Shown here piece by piece: positions 41,198 through 48,794 of a stretch of DNA of 54,529 nucleotides. A model generated the notes under the pieces. It was not told the origin of the DNA and searched no databases. It saw nothing but the letters and a program-made list of their open reading frames with translations. Made by a program: the position numbers and the translations under genes. Every line of letters begins with the position of its first letter. Position 1 is the stretch's first letter. This stretch comes from DATGLE01 sp035294325 (lineage in GTDB: Bacteria > Chloroflexota > Ktedonobacteria > Ktedonobacterales > Ktedonobacteraceae), in contig DATGLE010000268.1 in the NCBI GenBank assembly GCA_035294325.1, positions 1 to 54,529 on the forward strand, written 5' to 3'.

Positions 41198-42166
41198 ATG
41201 CAATACAGAAGGCTGGGACGCGCGGGCGTGCGAGTGAGCACGATTGCCCTCGGCAGTTGGCTTACGTATGGCGGCGCTGTGGCAGAAGAAGCCGCCGTGC
41301 AGTGCATTCACAAAGCATACGACCTCGGCATCAATTTCTTTGATACGGCAAATGTATACAGTGCGGGCAGAGCCGAGGTGATCGTCGGGCGCGCCCTCAA
41401 AGATTTTCGGCGTGACTCCTTTGTGCTGGCAACGAAGGTCTTTTTCCCGATGGGTGAGGGACCGAATGATCGCGGGCTTTCGCGTAAGCATATTATGGAG
41501 CAGTGCCATGCCAGTCTGCGCCGCCTCGGCACCGACTATATCGATTTATATCAATGCCATCGCTACGATCCTGAAGTCCCGTTGGAAGAGGTGCTGCGCG
41601 CCCTGGACGATCTGGTGACGCAGGGCAAGGTGCTCTATGCCGGTGTCTCCGAGTGGTCGGCAACACAGATTGCCGATGCCGTCTACACGGCACGCGCGTT
41701 GAATCTGGACCGTATCGTCTCCAACCAGCCCATCTATAACATGCTCCAGCGCTATATCGAGTCGGAAATTCTGCCCCTGTGCGAGCGCGAGGGGATCGGC
41801 CAGATTGTCTTCTCGCCACTCTCTCAGGGTATTCTCACAGGCAAGTATAAGCCAGGGCAGCAGCCGGCCCAGGGTACACGCGCCGCTGATCCCGGGTCGA
41901 ATATGTTCATGCAAGATCTGTTGAACGATAGCGTGCTGACGGCTGTACAACACTTACAAACGCTTGCTCAGGAGAATGGCTACTCGCTGGCGCAGATGGC
42001 GCTGGCCTGGGTACTGCGCCAGCCAATGGTCAGCGCGGCAATCATCGGCGCGACGCGCCCGCAGCAAGTAGAGGAAAACGCCAGGGCCAGCGATATTACG
42101 CTGACAGAGGATGTGTTGCGACGCATCGACGAGATCCTCGATGGCGTGGTAGAGTATAACCGATGA
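41198..42166 (+). CDS. Aldo/keto reductase (potassium-channel beta-subunit-like group)
   Basis: 322 residues. The catalytic tetrad is visible: Asp and Tyr in INFFDTANVYSAGRAE, Lys in FVLATKVFFPMG, and His in IDLYQCHRYDP. The NADPH-binding C-terminal segment is VSAAIIGATRPQQVEENARA. The pattern is that of the AKR6/YghZ group, which reduces diverse aldehydes. Substrate unknown. Six bases separate it from the UbiA gene, so they form an operon. Confidence 0.92.
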   Translation: MQYRRLGRAGVRVSTIALGSWLTYGGAVAEEAAVQCIHKAYDLGINFFDTANVYSAGRAEVIVGRALKDFRRDSFVLATKVFFPMGEGPNDRGLSRKHIMEQCHASLRRLGTDYIDLYQCHRYDPEVPLEEVLRALDDLVTQGKVLYAGVSEWSATQIADAVYTARALNLDRIVSNQPIYNMLQRYIESEILPLCEREGIGQIVFSPLSQGILTGKYKPGQQPAQGTRAADPGSNMFMQDLLNDSVLTAVQHLQTLAQENGYSLAQMALAWVLRQPMVSAAIIGATRPQQVEENARASDITLTEDVLRRIDEILDGVVEYNR

Positions 42167-42172
42167 GAGACC

Positions 42173-43096
42173 ATGCATCGATTACAACTGCTGTTTCAGG
42201 TCACGCGCGCCCGCACCCTGCCGGTGATGATGGCACCCGTGGTTATTGGCTCTGTGCTGGCGTGGCAACAGGGCACGCCGTTCCGCCCGGGCTTCTTTCT
42301 GCTGGCCCTTGCCGGCGCACTGGCCGCGCACCTGGCTGCTAACGTCACCAACGATGTCTTCGACTTTGGCGAGGGCGCCGATCAGGCTGCGCAGCGGATG
42401 ATCTCAGAGGGCGCGACCTTCGTTACCGGCTCGCAGCCCTTGATGCGCGGGCAATTCTCGCTCAACGCCTATCGCGCGCTGGCTATCGCGCTCTTCGCGC
42501 TGGCCCTGTCGTGCGGCATAACGCTGGCCTTCTTTCGTCCCTGGGCCATCGCCTTTGGCATCGCTGGCTTCCTGCTGGCCTTCTTCTACGTCGCGCCGCC
42601 CCTGCGCCTGGCCTATGTCGGGCGCGGCGCGGGCGAACTCGATATCTTCATATCGTTCGGGGTTCTTCCGCTCATCGGCGCCTACTACGTCCAGACGGGA
42701 AATGTTACCCCCAGCGCACTGCTCGCCGCCCTGCCCATCGGACTCTACACGATGGCGGTGCTCTACTTCCACCACTTCCTGCACTGGCGCGCGGACCAGG
42801 TGGTAGGGAAGATGACGCCGGTGGTCGCGCTGGGCGAGCGGCGCGCGCGCATTACCGGGGCGATGCTGCTGGCGCTGATCGCCGCGACCATCCTGCTCGA
42901 CGCGCTGCTCGGAGTCTTCCCCTGGTACAGCGCCGTCGCCGCGCTCACCGTTCTGCCGGTACTCTTCGCGCTGCGGCGCGCCACCGGCGATCTTAAAAAC
43001 TACCTGCAACTCATGGCGACCAATACGCGCTCCAACCTGCAAGCAGCGCTGCTTATCCTGATCGCCCTGCTCATTCGTGGTATGCTGCGTATTTAG
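42173..43096 (+). CDS. UbiA-family prenyltransferase (MenA-like)
   Basis: 307 residues with eight or nine membrane helices. The first Asp-rich motif is NVTNDVFDFGEGAD; the second lies in HHFLHWRADQVVGKMTPVVALG. Spacing and GKMT/S pattern resemble 1,4-dihydroxy-2-naphthoate prenyltransferases, which attach the isoprenoid tail in menaquinone synthesis. However, the second motif lacks a clear DxxxD, so another aromatic acceptor is possible. Cotranscribed with the aldo/keto reductase. Confidence 0.85.
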   Translation: MHRLQLLFQVTRARTLPVMMAPVVIGSVLAWQQGTPFRPGFFLLALAGALAAHLAANVTNDVFDFGEGADQAAQRMISEGATFVTGSQPLMRGQFSLNAYRALAIALFALALSCGITLAFFRPWAIAFGIAGFLLAFFYVAPPLRLAYVGRGAGELDIFISFGVLPLIGAYYVQTGNVTPSALLAALPIGLYTMAVLYFHHFLHWRADQVVGKMTPVVALGERRARITGAMLLALIAATILLDALLGVFPWYSAVAALTVLPVLFALRRATGDLKNYLQLMATNTRSNLQAALLILIALLIRGMLRI

Positions 43097-43239
43097 GATA
43101 TCTTCGTGGCTCTAAATAAAGCAGGCATAACACACCGGTAAAATCTCCAATCAAGCAATGCGTGAGTAACAATGAATATGCTCTTCTCTCAGATAGAGCA
43201 ACCATATGTAGAGACGATCCTTGTGGTCGCCTGGTTTTC

Positions 43240-43698
43240 TTACAGGTGATCGCGCCAGGCGCGTATCTGCCCGGCATGCTCCTCAAAATGATGCCAGGTC
43301 GAACCCATCACCCAGGCCCGCACATAGCCGTCCCATTGCTCGGTACGCAGACCAGACAGGAGACCGAAGACATGGTAATGGGCGGTCTCAAATAGCTCGA
43401 CGCTCTCCTGTAGCGAGAGCGCTCGCAATTCCGCTTCCCACCGCTCGTTAAAGGGGAGAGCATCGGCATAGTTTTCGGTGGGCTTGCGGCCATCCTGGAT
43501 ATATCCCCGTAGCACATCGTAACAGACGCTTTCCCAGCGGCCAATGTGCGCCATGACCTCTTTCACGGACCATTTGCCTACCGCCCCCGGCATGGCAAGC
43601 TCCTCTTCGCTCAGACCATAAATGGCCGCTGTGAGGGTAACACGCGCTCGTGTGACATGATCGAGGATCTCCTGCGGCTCACGCGTATCTCTCGGCAT
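43240..43698 (-). CDS. DinB-like four-helix-bundle protein (ClbS/DfsB family)
   Basis: 152 residues from the ATG at 43698, with GAGGAG seven bases upstream; the frame starts earlier but without a ribosome site. GKWSVKEVMAHIGRWE and the C-terminal HHFEEHAGQIRAWR supply the three His that bind metal in DinB-type folds. ClbS relatives hydrolyse or bind the genotoxin colibactin, but most family members have unknown function. Cytoplasmic and monocistronic. Confidence 0.85.
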   Translation of the reverse strand: MPRDTREPQEILDHVTRARVTLTAAIYGLSEEELAMPGAVGKWSVKEVMAHIGRWESVCYDVLRGYIQDGRKPTENYADALPFNERWEAELRALSLQESVELFETAHYHVFGLLSGLRTEQWDGYVRAWVMGSTWHHFEEHAGQIRAWRDHL

Positions 43699-43737
43699 GG
43701 TATGCTCCTCGTCTCGCTTGTTCTTTCCAGTGGGTAG

Positions 43738-44068
43738 CATAAGTATATCACAAAAGGTCGTCCGAAAGGTTGCAGCCTCTTTTTTTGGGGTGAGCTTCCC
43801 GGTCTTCTACCCGGGCACTATCTTGCCTATAGATTCCAGTTCATTGACCTGCCATTCCAGCGGAAGGTAGAATATGGGTCGGGTGGTAAAGATCTGGCGA
43901 AACTGAAACAAGAGGGCGAGGACGTGATGCGGGATCAACTCATTTTTCCCTCACCTGGCGAACCGGTACGCGGGATCTGTGCCACACTACAAGATGAAGG
44001 CGCGGTTGATCCGGCAAAGCATAGAAACAGAGACGACAGACGAGAGGTCAGCTATGGCACAATTTGAA
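43738..44068 (+). other. Open frame without a start, upstream of the thiolase; possible gene remnant
   Basis: An uninterrupted 110-codon frame lacks an ATG near its beginning and ends 15 bases into the thiolase gene. Its middle looks protein-like (VEYGSGGKDLAKLKQEGEDV then MRDQLIFPSPGEPVRGI), but I recognise no family. It may be the tail of a lost gene. Otherwise the 355 bases between the DinB-like gene and the thiolase contain only a short GC hairpin followed by a T-run near 43770-43786. Confidence 0.25.
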
Positions 44069-45265
44069 GCGGTTTATATTCCTTATGGTGGGTACTGGTC
44101 AACGCCGTTTGTGCGCTGGCAGGGCAACTTTTCGCACCTGCACCCGATTCGCTTCGCAGCGGATGTCGCGAAGCGTGCCCTGCGCGAACGCGACATAGCG
44201 GCTGAGAGCTTCGACGCGCTGTTCCTCGGCATGACGGTGATTGCCGAGCATAGCTTTTATGGCGCACCCTGGCTCGCCGGGCTGATCGGCGCGGCTGGCA
44301 TCTCTGGCCCGACCATCAACCAGGCGTGCGCGACCTCAGCGCGGGTGCTGGCGAGCGCTGCCTTCGAGGTCGAGACCGATGCCGAGCGCTGTATCCTGGC
44401 GCTGACCTGCGATAAGACCAGCAACGGGCCGCATATCTATTACCCCAACCCGCTCGCCCCCGGCGGAAGAGGCGAGGGCGAGGATTGGGTATGGGACAAC
44501 TTCAACTGCGATCCCTACGCCCAGAATGCGATGATCGAGACCGCCGAACATGTCGCAGCAGAATCGGGCATCTCCTGGGAAGAACAGAACGCGCTCACCT
44601 TGCTGCGCTATCACCAGTACCAGGATGCACTCAAGGAGAACGCCGCCTTTCATCGCCGGTATATGGTAACACCTCTGGAGGTCACTGATCTTTCTGGTCA
44701 TAAAGGCATAGCAACCGTGCTGGACGATGAGGGCATCTACCCCACCACGGCGGAGGGGCTGGCGAGACTACGACCAGTGAGGCAGGGGGGCACGGTCAGC
44801 TATGGGACGCAGACGCATCCCGCCGATGGAAGCTGCGGGATGATTGTGACCTCGCGTGAGCGCGCCAGGGAACTCAGCCGTGACCGTGGCATCGAAATCC
44901 AGATCCTGGGATTCGGTCAGGCGCGTGCGAAGAAAGGCTTCATGGCGCAGGCAACGGTTCCAGCCGCACGGAATGCGCTCAAGGCCGCGGGTGTCGATCT
45001 GGCCGAGATCAAAGCGATCAAGACGCATAACCCTTTCGCCGTCAACGATATCTACTTTGCCCGCGAGATGGGTATGCCTCCTGAACGCTTCAATAACTAC
45101 GGCTGCTCGCTCATCTTCGGTCATCCCCAGGGACCAACAGGGATGCGCCTGGTCATCGAGTTGATCGAGGAACTGGCCCTGCTTGGAGGCGGCTACGGCC
45201 TCTTCACCGGCTGCGCGGCGGGCGATACAGGCGCGGCCATCGTCCTGCGGGTGGATGTGCGGTAA
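44054..45265 (+). CDS. Thiolase-family protein (acetyl-CoA acetyltransferase-like)
   Basis: 403 residues from the ATG at 44054, with AGAGG upstream; an earlier in-frame ATG at 43979 lacks one. The nucleophile Cys is in NQACATSARVLA (about 92). His lies in KTHNPFAVND (about 325) and in FGHPQGPTGMR (about 355), and the second Cys is in FTGCAAGDTGAA (about 386). Overall it is divergent from biosynthetic thiolases, with KTHNPF in place of the usual NEAFA segment. It is closer to thiolases that act with lipid-transfer-type partners. It may degrade or make beta-ketoacyl-CoA. Substrate unknown; no beta-oxidation genes adjoin. Confidence 0.88.
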   Translation: MAQFEAVYIPYGGYWSTPFVRWQGNFSHLHPIRFAADVAKRALRERDIAAESFDALFLGMTVIAEHSFYGAPWLAGLIGAAGISGPTINQACATSARVLASAAFEVETDAERCILALTCDKTSNGPHIYYPNPLAPGGRGEGEDWVWDNFNCDPYAQNAMIETAEHVAAESGISWEEQNALTLLRYHQYQDALKENAAFHRRYMVTPLEVTDLSGHKGIATVLDDEGIYPTTAEGLARLRPVRQGGTVSYGTQTHPADGSCGMIVTSRERARELSRDRGIEIQILGFGQARAKKGFMAQATVPAARNALKAAGVDLAEIKAIKTHNPFAVNDIYFAREMGMPPERFNNYGCSLIFGHPQGPTGMRLVIELIEELALLGGGYGLFTGCAAGDTGAAIVLRVDVR

Positions 45266-45294
45266 GGCCGGGCCGGCCAGCGGCATGCCTCTTC

Positions 45295-46452
45295 TCACCC
45301 GCGATACCAGATATGATAAATGACATTGAAGGTATCATCACTGACAAACAGCGAACCGTCAGCAGCAACCGTGACATCAACCGGCCTTCCGGTGACTTTG
45401 CCATCGCTCTGCAACCACCCGGTCACAAAGTCCTGCGCAGGGCCGGCCACCTGTCCGTTCGCTAACGGGACGCGCACAATCTTATAGCCCGTCGGTGTGC
45501 TGCGATTCCAGGATCCATGAAACGCGATGTAGAGGCTATTCTGATACGACGCCGGAAATTGCTTATCGCCGGGGGGATAAAACGCTAAGCCCAGCGGGGC
45601 CGAGTGAGCTTGCATACGAACCAGTGGCTGCTGGACACCCTGGCAAGCATCGGCCATCTGCCCGAACTGGGGATCAGGGATGTTTCCGGCATGACAACGG
45701 GGCCAGCCATAGTCACCTTGATCGGTCAGGGCATAGACCGTTTCGGGAGGGCTATTATCACCCAGGTAATCGCGCCCGTTGTTGGTAATCCAGATCCGCT
45801 TGCTCCAGGGATTGATCTGCATGCCCACCGCATTGCGCAGCCCCTTAGCGTAAAGCCTTCCCCCTGATCCATCCAGGTTATAGACCTGGATAGCGGCGCG
45901 ATGCGGATCTGACTCCTGGCACACATTGCAGTCAGACCCGATAGAAACGTAGATACGATTATCTGGCCCGATGAGAACGGTGCGCGTACTATGCTGCCCA
46001 CCCACCGGCAGATCGGTGATAATCCGCTCCACCGGCCCCGGTTTGAGATCATTCCCCAGCTTTACACGGGCAATGCTGCCTGCCTCACCAATATAGAGAT
46101 ACCCTTCATGCATATCCAGACTGGTCGGGCTATTCAGCCCGCTTATCAGCGTAAGCGACCTGGCTGCCTGCTCCGGCGATGCTCCAGGGAAGAGCGCAAC
46201 GACTGCATTGCCGCCCCGGTTCGCCACCAGCAGGACGCCGCCCGGTCCTACCGTCATAAAACGAGGAGTATTCAGACCTCGGGCATAGACGCTGATCTGA
46301 AATCCTGCTGGTAGGTGAATACCCGGAATATCCGATGCCGGCAGTTGCGAGGTCGCTGGCGTCGGTGCTTGCGTCGCCGGCGCAGCAGGAGAGGACGTAC
46401 ATCCTGCTGCCAAAACGAGCAGTACAACGAGCAAGCAGAAAGATCGACGCAT
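45295..46452 (-). CDS. Lipoprotein PQQ-dependent sugar-dehydrogenase-like (sorbosone dehydrogenase family)
   Basis: 385 residues from the ATG at 46452, preceded by AAGGAGGAG. Residues 1-18 form a lipoprotein signal ending LVLAAGC with the lipidated Cys18. A Pro/Ala/Thr linker precedes a six-bladed beta-propeller typical of soluble glucose/sorbosone dehydrogenases (GVLLVANRGGNAVVAL, GQHSTRTVLIGPDNRIYVSIGSDC, QGDYGWPRCHAGN, FHGSWNRSTPTGYKIVRVP). It should sit on the outer face of the membrane and oxidise sugars with PQQ. Whether this host makes PQQ is not visible. It is divergent from the next beta-propeller gene. Confidence 0.88.
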   Translation of the reverse strand: MRRSFCLLVVLLVLAAGCTSSPAAPATQAPTPATSQLPASDIPGIHLPAGFQISVYARGLNTPRFMTVGPGGVLLVANRGGNAVVALFPGASPEQAARSLTLISGLNSPTSLDMHEGYLYIGEAGSIARVKLGNDLKPGPVERIITDLPVGGQHSTRTVLIGPDNRIYVSIGSDCNVCQESDPHRAAIQVYNLDGSGGRLYAKGLRNAVGMQINPWSKRIWITNNGRDYLGDNSPPETVYALTDQGDYGWPRCHAGNIPDPQFGQMADACQGVQQPLVRMQAHSAPLGLAFYPPGDKQFPASYQNSLYIAFHGSWNRSTPTGYKIVRVPLANGQVAGPAQDFVTGWLQSDGKVTGRPVDVTVAADGSLFVSDDTFNVIYHIWYRG

Positions 46453-46907
46453 GACACTCCTCCTTCTGGTCGAGCAGAAGCAGTTCCGCTTTTCAAGATA
46501 CCTTCTGTGGTTTGCTCTGTCCATTTTTGCATGCTCCGTGATATTCGTCAACACGGATACGTTTGCCCTGTCCGAGCAGTGACGACAATCGGTTCATATA
46601 TTGCGGAAAGTCGGAGTTTACGAGTCTACATGTCAGTCGCCATCTCATACTCAGAAAATCGTGGGATAGCCTCGCTCAAGCTGAAATCGCAGGGCCACGG
46701 GAACATCCGCACGCCATAGACGAAAGCCTGCTCTTCCCACGGCGTTCCCATCTATGATACTCTTTACTCTGAAGCTCCTTTCCCAGTCGGAAGCATAATA
46801 TATCAGAAAAGCGTTAAAAGGTGTAATTACTGACAGCACCAGACTTTCCTCTCCTCTGGAATGCAGGGAGGAAGCGCTCTGGCACACATACAAGAGGAGA
46901 GTCACGT
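46453..46907. other. Divergent intergenic region between two beta-propeller genes
   Basis: 455 bases with no recognised gene or repeat. It must hold the start signals of both flanking genes. I could not find a convincing -35/-10 pair in either direction; the plus-strand gene has AGAGGAG about eight bases before its ATG. Confidence 0.4.
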
Positions 46908-48404
46908 ATGCAAGAACCAGGTAACAGGCAACGTCCCTCCAAAGTCCCTTCCCGTTTCACCAGGGGCTGGCGAGTTGTGCTGACGATTTGCCTTGTCGTC
47001 GGTGTGGTGCTTGCTGGCGTGGCTTATATCCAGCGCCACCAGATCCACCAGGTGATCCAGGGGTGGCTGGAACCACCAGTTCAAGCTGTCCATCTGACCC
47101 CATTAACTCTTCCTCCCGCGACGACAACCGTCACTCCGGGCCAGGTCGCGGCGACGGATTGGACAACCTACCACAAGGACGCCACCCGCAGCGGCTTTGT
47201 CGCCAATCTGCCTGACCCTACGGCTCTGGCGCCCCGTTGGAAGCAGCCACTTGATGGGGCGGTCTATGCTGAACCATTAGTGGTCGGTGGACAGATCATC
47301 GTTGTGACAGAAAACGATACAGTCTATTCCCTTAACGCACAGACCGGCCAGATTGCCTGGCACACCCATGTAGGGAACCCTGTGCCCCTCTCAGACCTCC
47401 CATGCGGAAATATTAATCCACTCGGCATCACGGGCACACCGGTCTATGATCCACAAACCGGCCTGATCTTTGCGGTGGCAGAGATCCAGGGACCGGCGCA
47501 TATTCTTCTGGGCATTGATGCCAGTACAGGGCAGATCAAAGTCCGTCGCGCGGTGGACCCTGCTGGCATCGATCCACGCGCCTATCAGCAGCGTGCTGCG
47601 CTTGCCCTCTCTGCCGGCAACGTCTACATAGCATATGGGGGCCTCTACGGTGACTGTAGCGACTACCGGGGGCTGGTGGTAGCCTCACGCACCACCGGCA
47701 CAGGACCGCTCCTCACCTACCAGGTACCCACGACCCGCGAAGGCGGGATCTGGGAACCCGCCGGACCAACGCTGGACGCTCAGGGAAATCTCTATGTGTC
47801 GGTTGGCAATGGCGCGGCTACAGGAGGGACCTGGGATCATACCGATTCGATCCTCAAGCTCTCCCCGGACTTACAGTTGGAAGATGCCTTTGCCCCGCAG
47901 CAGTGGGCACAGGATAACGCCAATGATTTAGATCTCAGTTCACTGGGACCGGTCCTGCTGCCCGGTGGCTTCCTCTTTATCCAGGGCAAGTCGAATCGCG
48001 GGTATATGCTGCGAGCGAATCATCTGGGAGGAATAGGCGGGCAGGTACAGACGATCTCGGTGTGCTCCGCCGGGGCCTACGGGGGAGCTGCCGTGAAAGG
48101 CGCAGTGGCTTTCATCCCCTGTGCTGATGGGCTGCGCCAGATCCAGTCCGGGCCTGGAGGGGTGCTGCGCCCCGGATGGCAGGCCCCCGGCCAGATCACC
48201 GGCTCGCCGGTCATTGGAGGCAACACCGTCTATAGCCTTGATCCTGGCGGAGGCATGCTCTATGCGCTCAACGCCGCAACCGGCTCCATACGGGCCACAG
48301 TCCCGGTTGGCACTACATCGCGCTTCGCCACCCCAACGCTTTCGCAGAATACGATCTTTGTTGGCACCTTGCAGGGGATCGTTGCTGTACAGCTACGCAC
48401 GTAA
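46908..48404 (+). CDS. Membrane-anchored PQQ/BamB-type beta-propeller protein
   Basis: 498 residues. One N-terminal transmembrane segment (about 24-44, VVLTICLVVGVVLAGVAYI) is followed by a seven- or eight-bladed propeller with repeats of the PQQ-like kind: WKQPLDGAVYAEPLVVGGQI, VYSLNAQTGQIAWHTHVGNP, LLGIDASTGQIKVRRAVDP and LYALNAATGSIRATVPVG. No catalytic residues of quinoprotein dehydrogenases were identified, so a scaffold or sensor role is as likely as an enzyme. It faces outside the cell. It pairs with the divergent sorbosone-dehydrogenase-like lipoprotein. Confidence 0.85.
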   Translation: MQEPGNRQRPSKVPSRFTRGWRVVLTICLVVGVVLAGVAYIQRHQIHQVIQGWLEPPVQAVHLTPLTLPPATTTVTPGQVAATDWTTYHKDATRSGFVANLPDPTALAPRWKQPLDGAVYAEPLVVGGQIIVVTENDTVYSLNAQTGQIAWHTHVGNPVPLSDLPCGNINPLGITGTPVYDPQTGLIFAVAEIQGPAHILLGIDASTGQIKVRRAVDPAGIDPRAYQQRAALALSAGNVYIAYGGLYGDCSDYRGLVVASRTTGTGPLLTYQVPTTREGGIWEPAGPTLDAQGNLYVSVGNGAATGGTWDHTDSILKLSPDLQLEDAFAPQQWAQDNANDLDLSSLGPVLLPGGFLFIQGKSNRGYMLRANHLGGIGGQVQTISVCSAGAYGGAAVKGAVAFIPCADGLRQIQSGPGGVLRPGWQAPGQITGSPVIGGNTVYSLDPGGGMLYALNAATGSIRATVPVGTTSRFATPTLSQNTIFVGTLQGIVAVQLRT

Positions 48405-48472
48405 CCTCTCCTGGCCGGATGAATGCCGCACATAAACACATCATTCTACGCTCGCCGCAAGCAGTTAAACGC

Positions 48473-48591
48473 CTCGCCAGAAGCGGGGGTCAAGGGGGCG
48501 CTGCCCCCTTGCGGGGCGCGGGGTGTCCCCGCCCAGACTCTTCCTTTCGGGCGGGGCGTGGGGAGAATTCAATAGCCCTGGGGAGGAAGTC
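48473..48591. repeat. R2-B: GC-rich repeat, first tandem copy
   Basis: About 119 bases from CTCGCCAGAAGCGGGGGTCA to ATAGCCCTGGGGAGGAAGT. It aligns base for base with R2-C over nearly its whole length and with R2-A over the GC-rich core. The right end reads GGGGAGAATTCAATAGCCC, unlike R2-A. Confidence 0.75.
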
Positions 48592-48596
48592 AGGGC

Positions 48597-48724
48597 TATG
48601 TAATGCTCGCCAGAAGCGGGGGTCAAGGGGGCGGCTGCCCCCTTGCGGGGCGTGGGGTGTCCCCGCCCAGACTCTTCCTTTCGGGCGGGGGGTGGGGAGA
48701 ATTCAATAGCCCTGGGGAGGAAGT
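48597..48724. repeat. R2-C: GC-rich repeat, second tandem copy
   Basis: About 128 bases, starting ATGTAATGCTCGCCAGAAGC as in R2-A and ending ATAGCCCTGGGGAGGAAGT as in R2-B. Together R2-B and R2-C fill most of the 390 bases between the propeller gene and argS. No gene was found in the gap. Confidence 0.75.
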
Positions 48725-48733
48725 TGCCAGCGC

Positions 48734-48762
48734 TTGACCATAGATAAAAGCTACGTTATAGT
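48734..48762 (+). promoter_or_regulatory. argS: Promoter of argS
   Basis: TTGACC (48734-48739), exactly 17 bases, TATAGT (48757-48762), 33 bases before the ATG at 48795. It lies immediately downstream of R2-C. Confidence 0.75.
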
Positions 48763-48794
48763 ATGGGGCAACCAATAGGATTGAAGAGAGGAAT

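Noticed and set aside
48473..48724. CRISPR array
   Set aside because: Only two long GC-rich copies about 125 bases apart, no short repeat-spacer periodicity and no cas genes.
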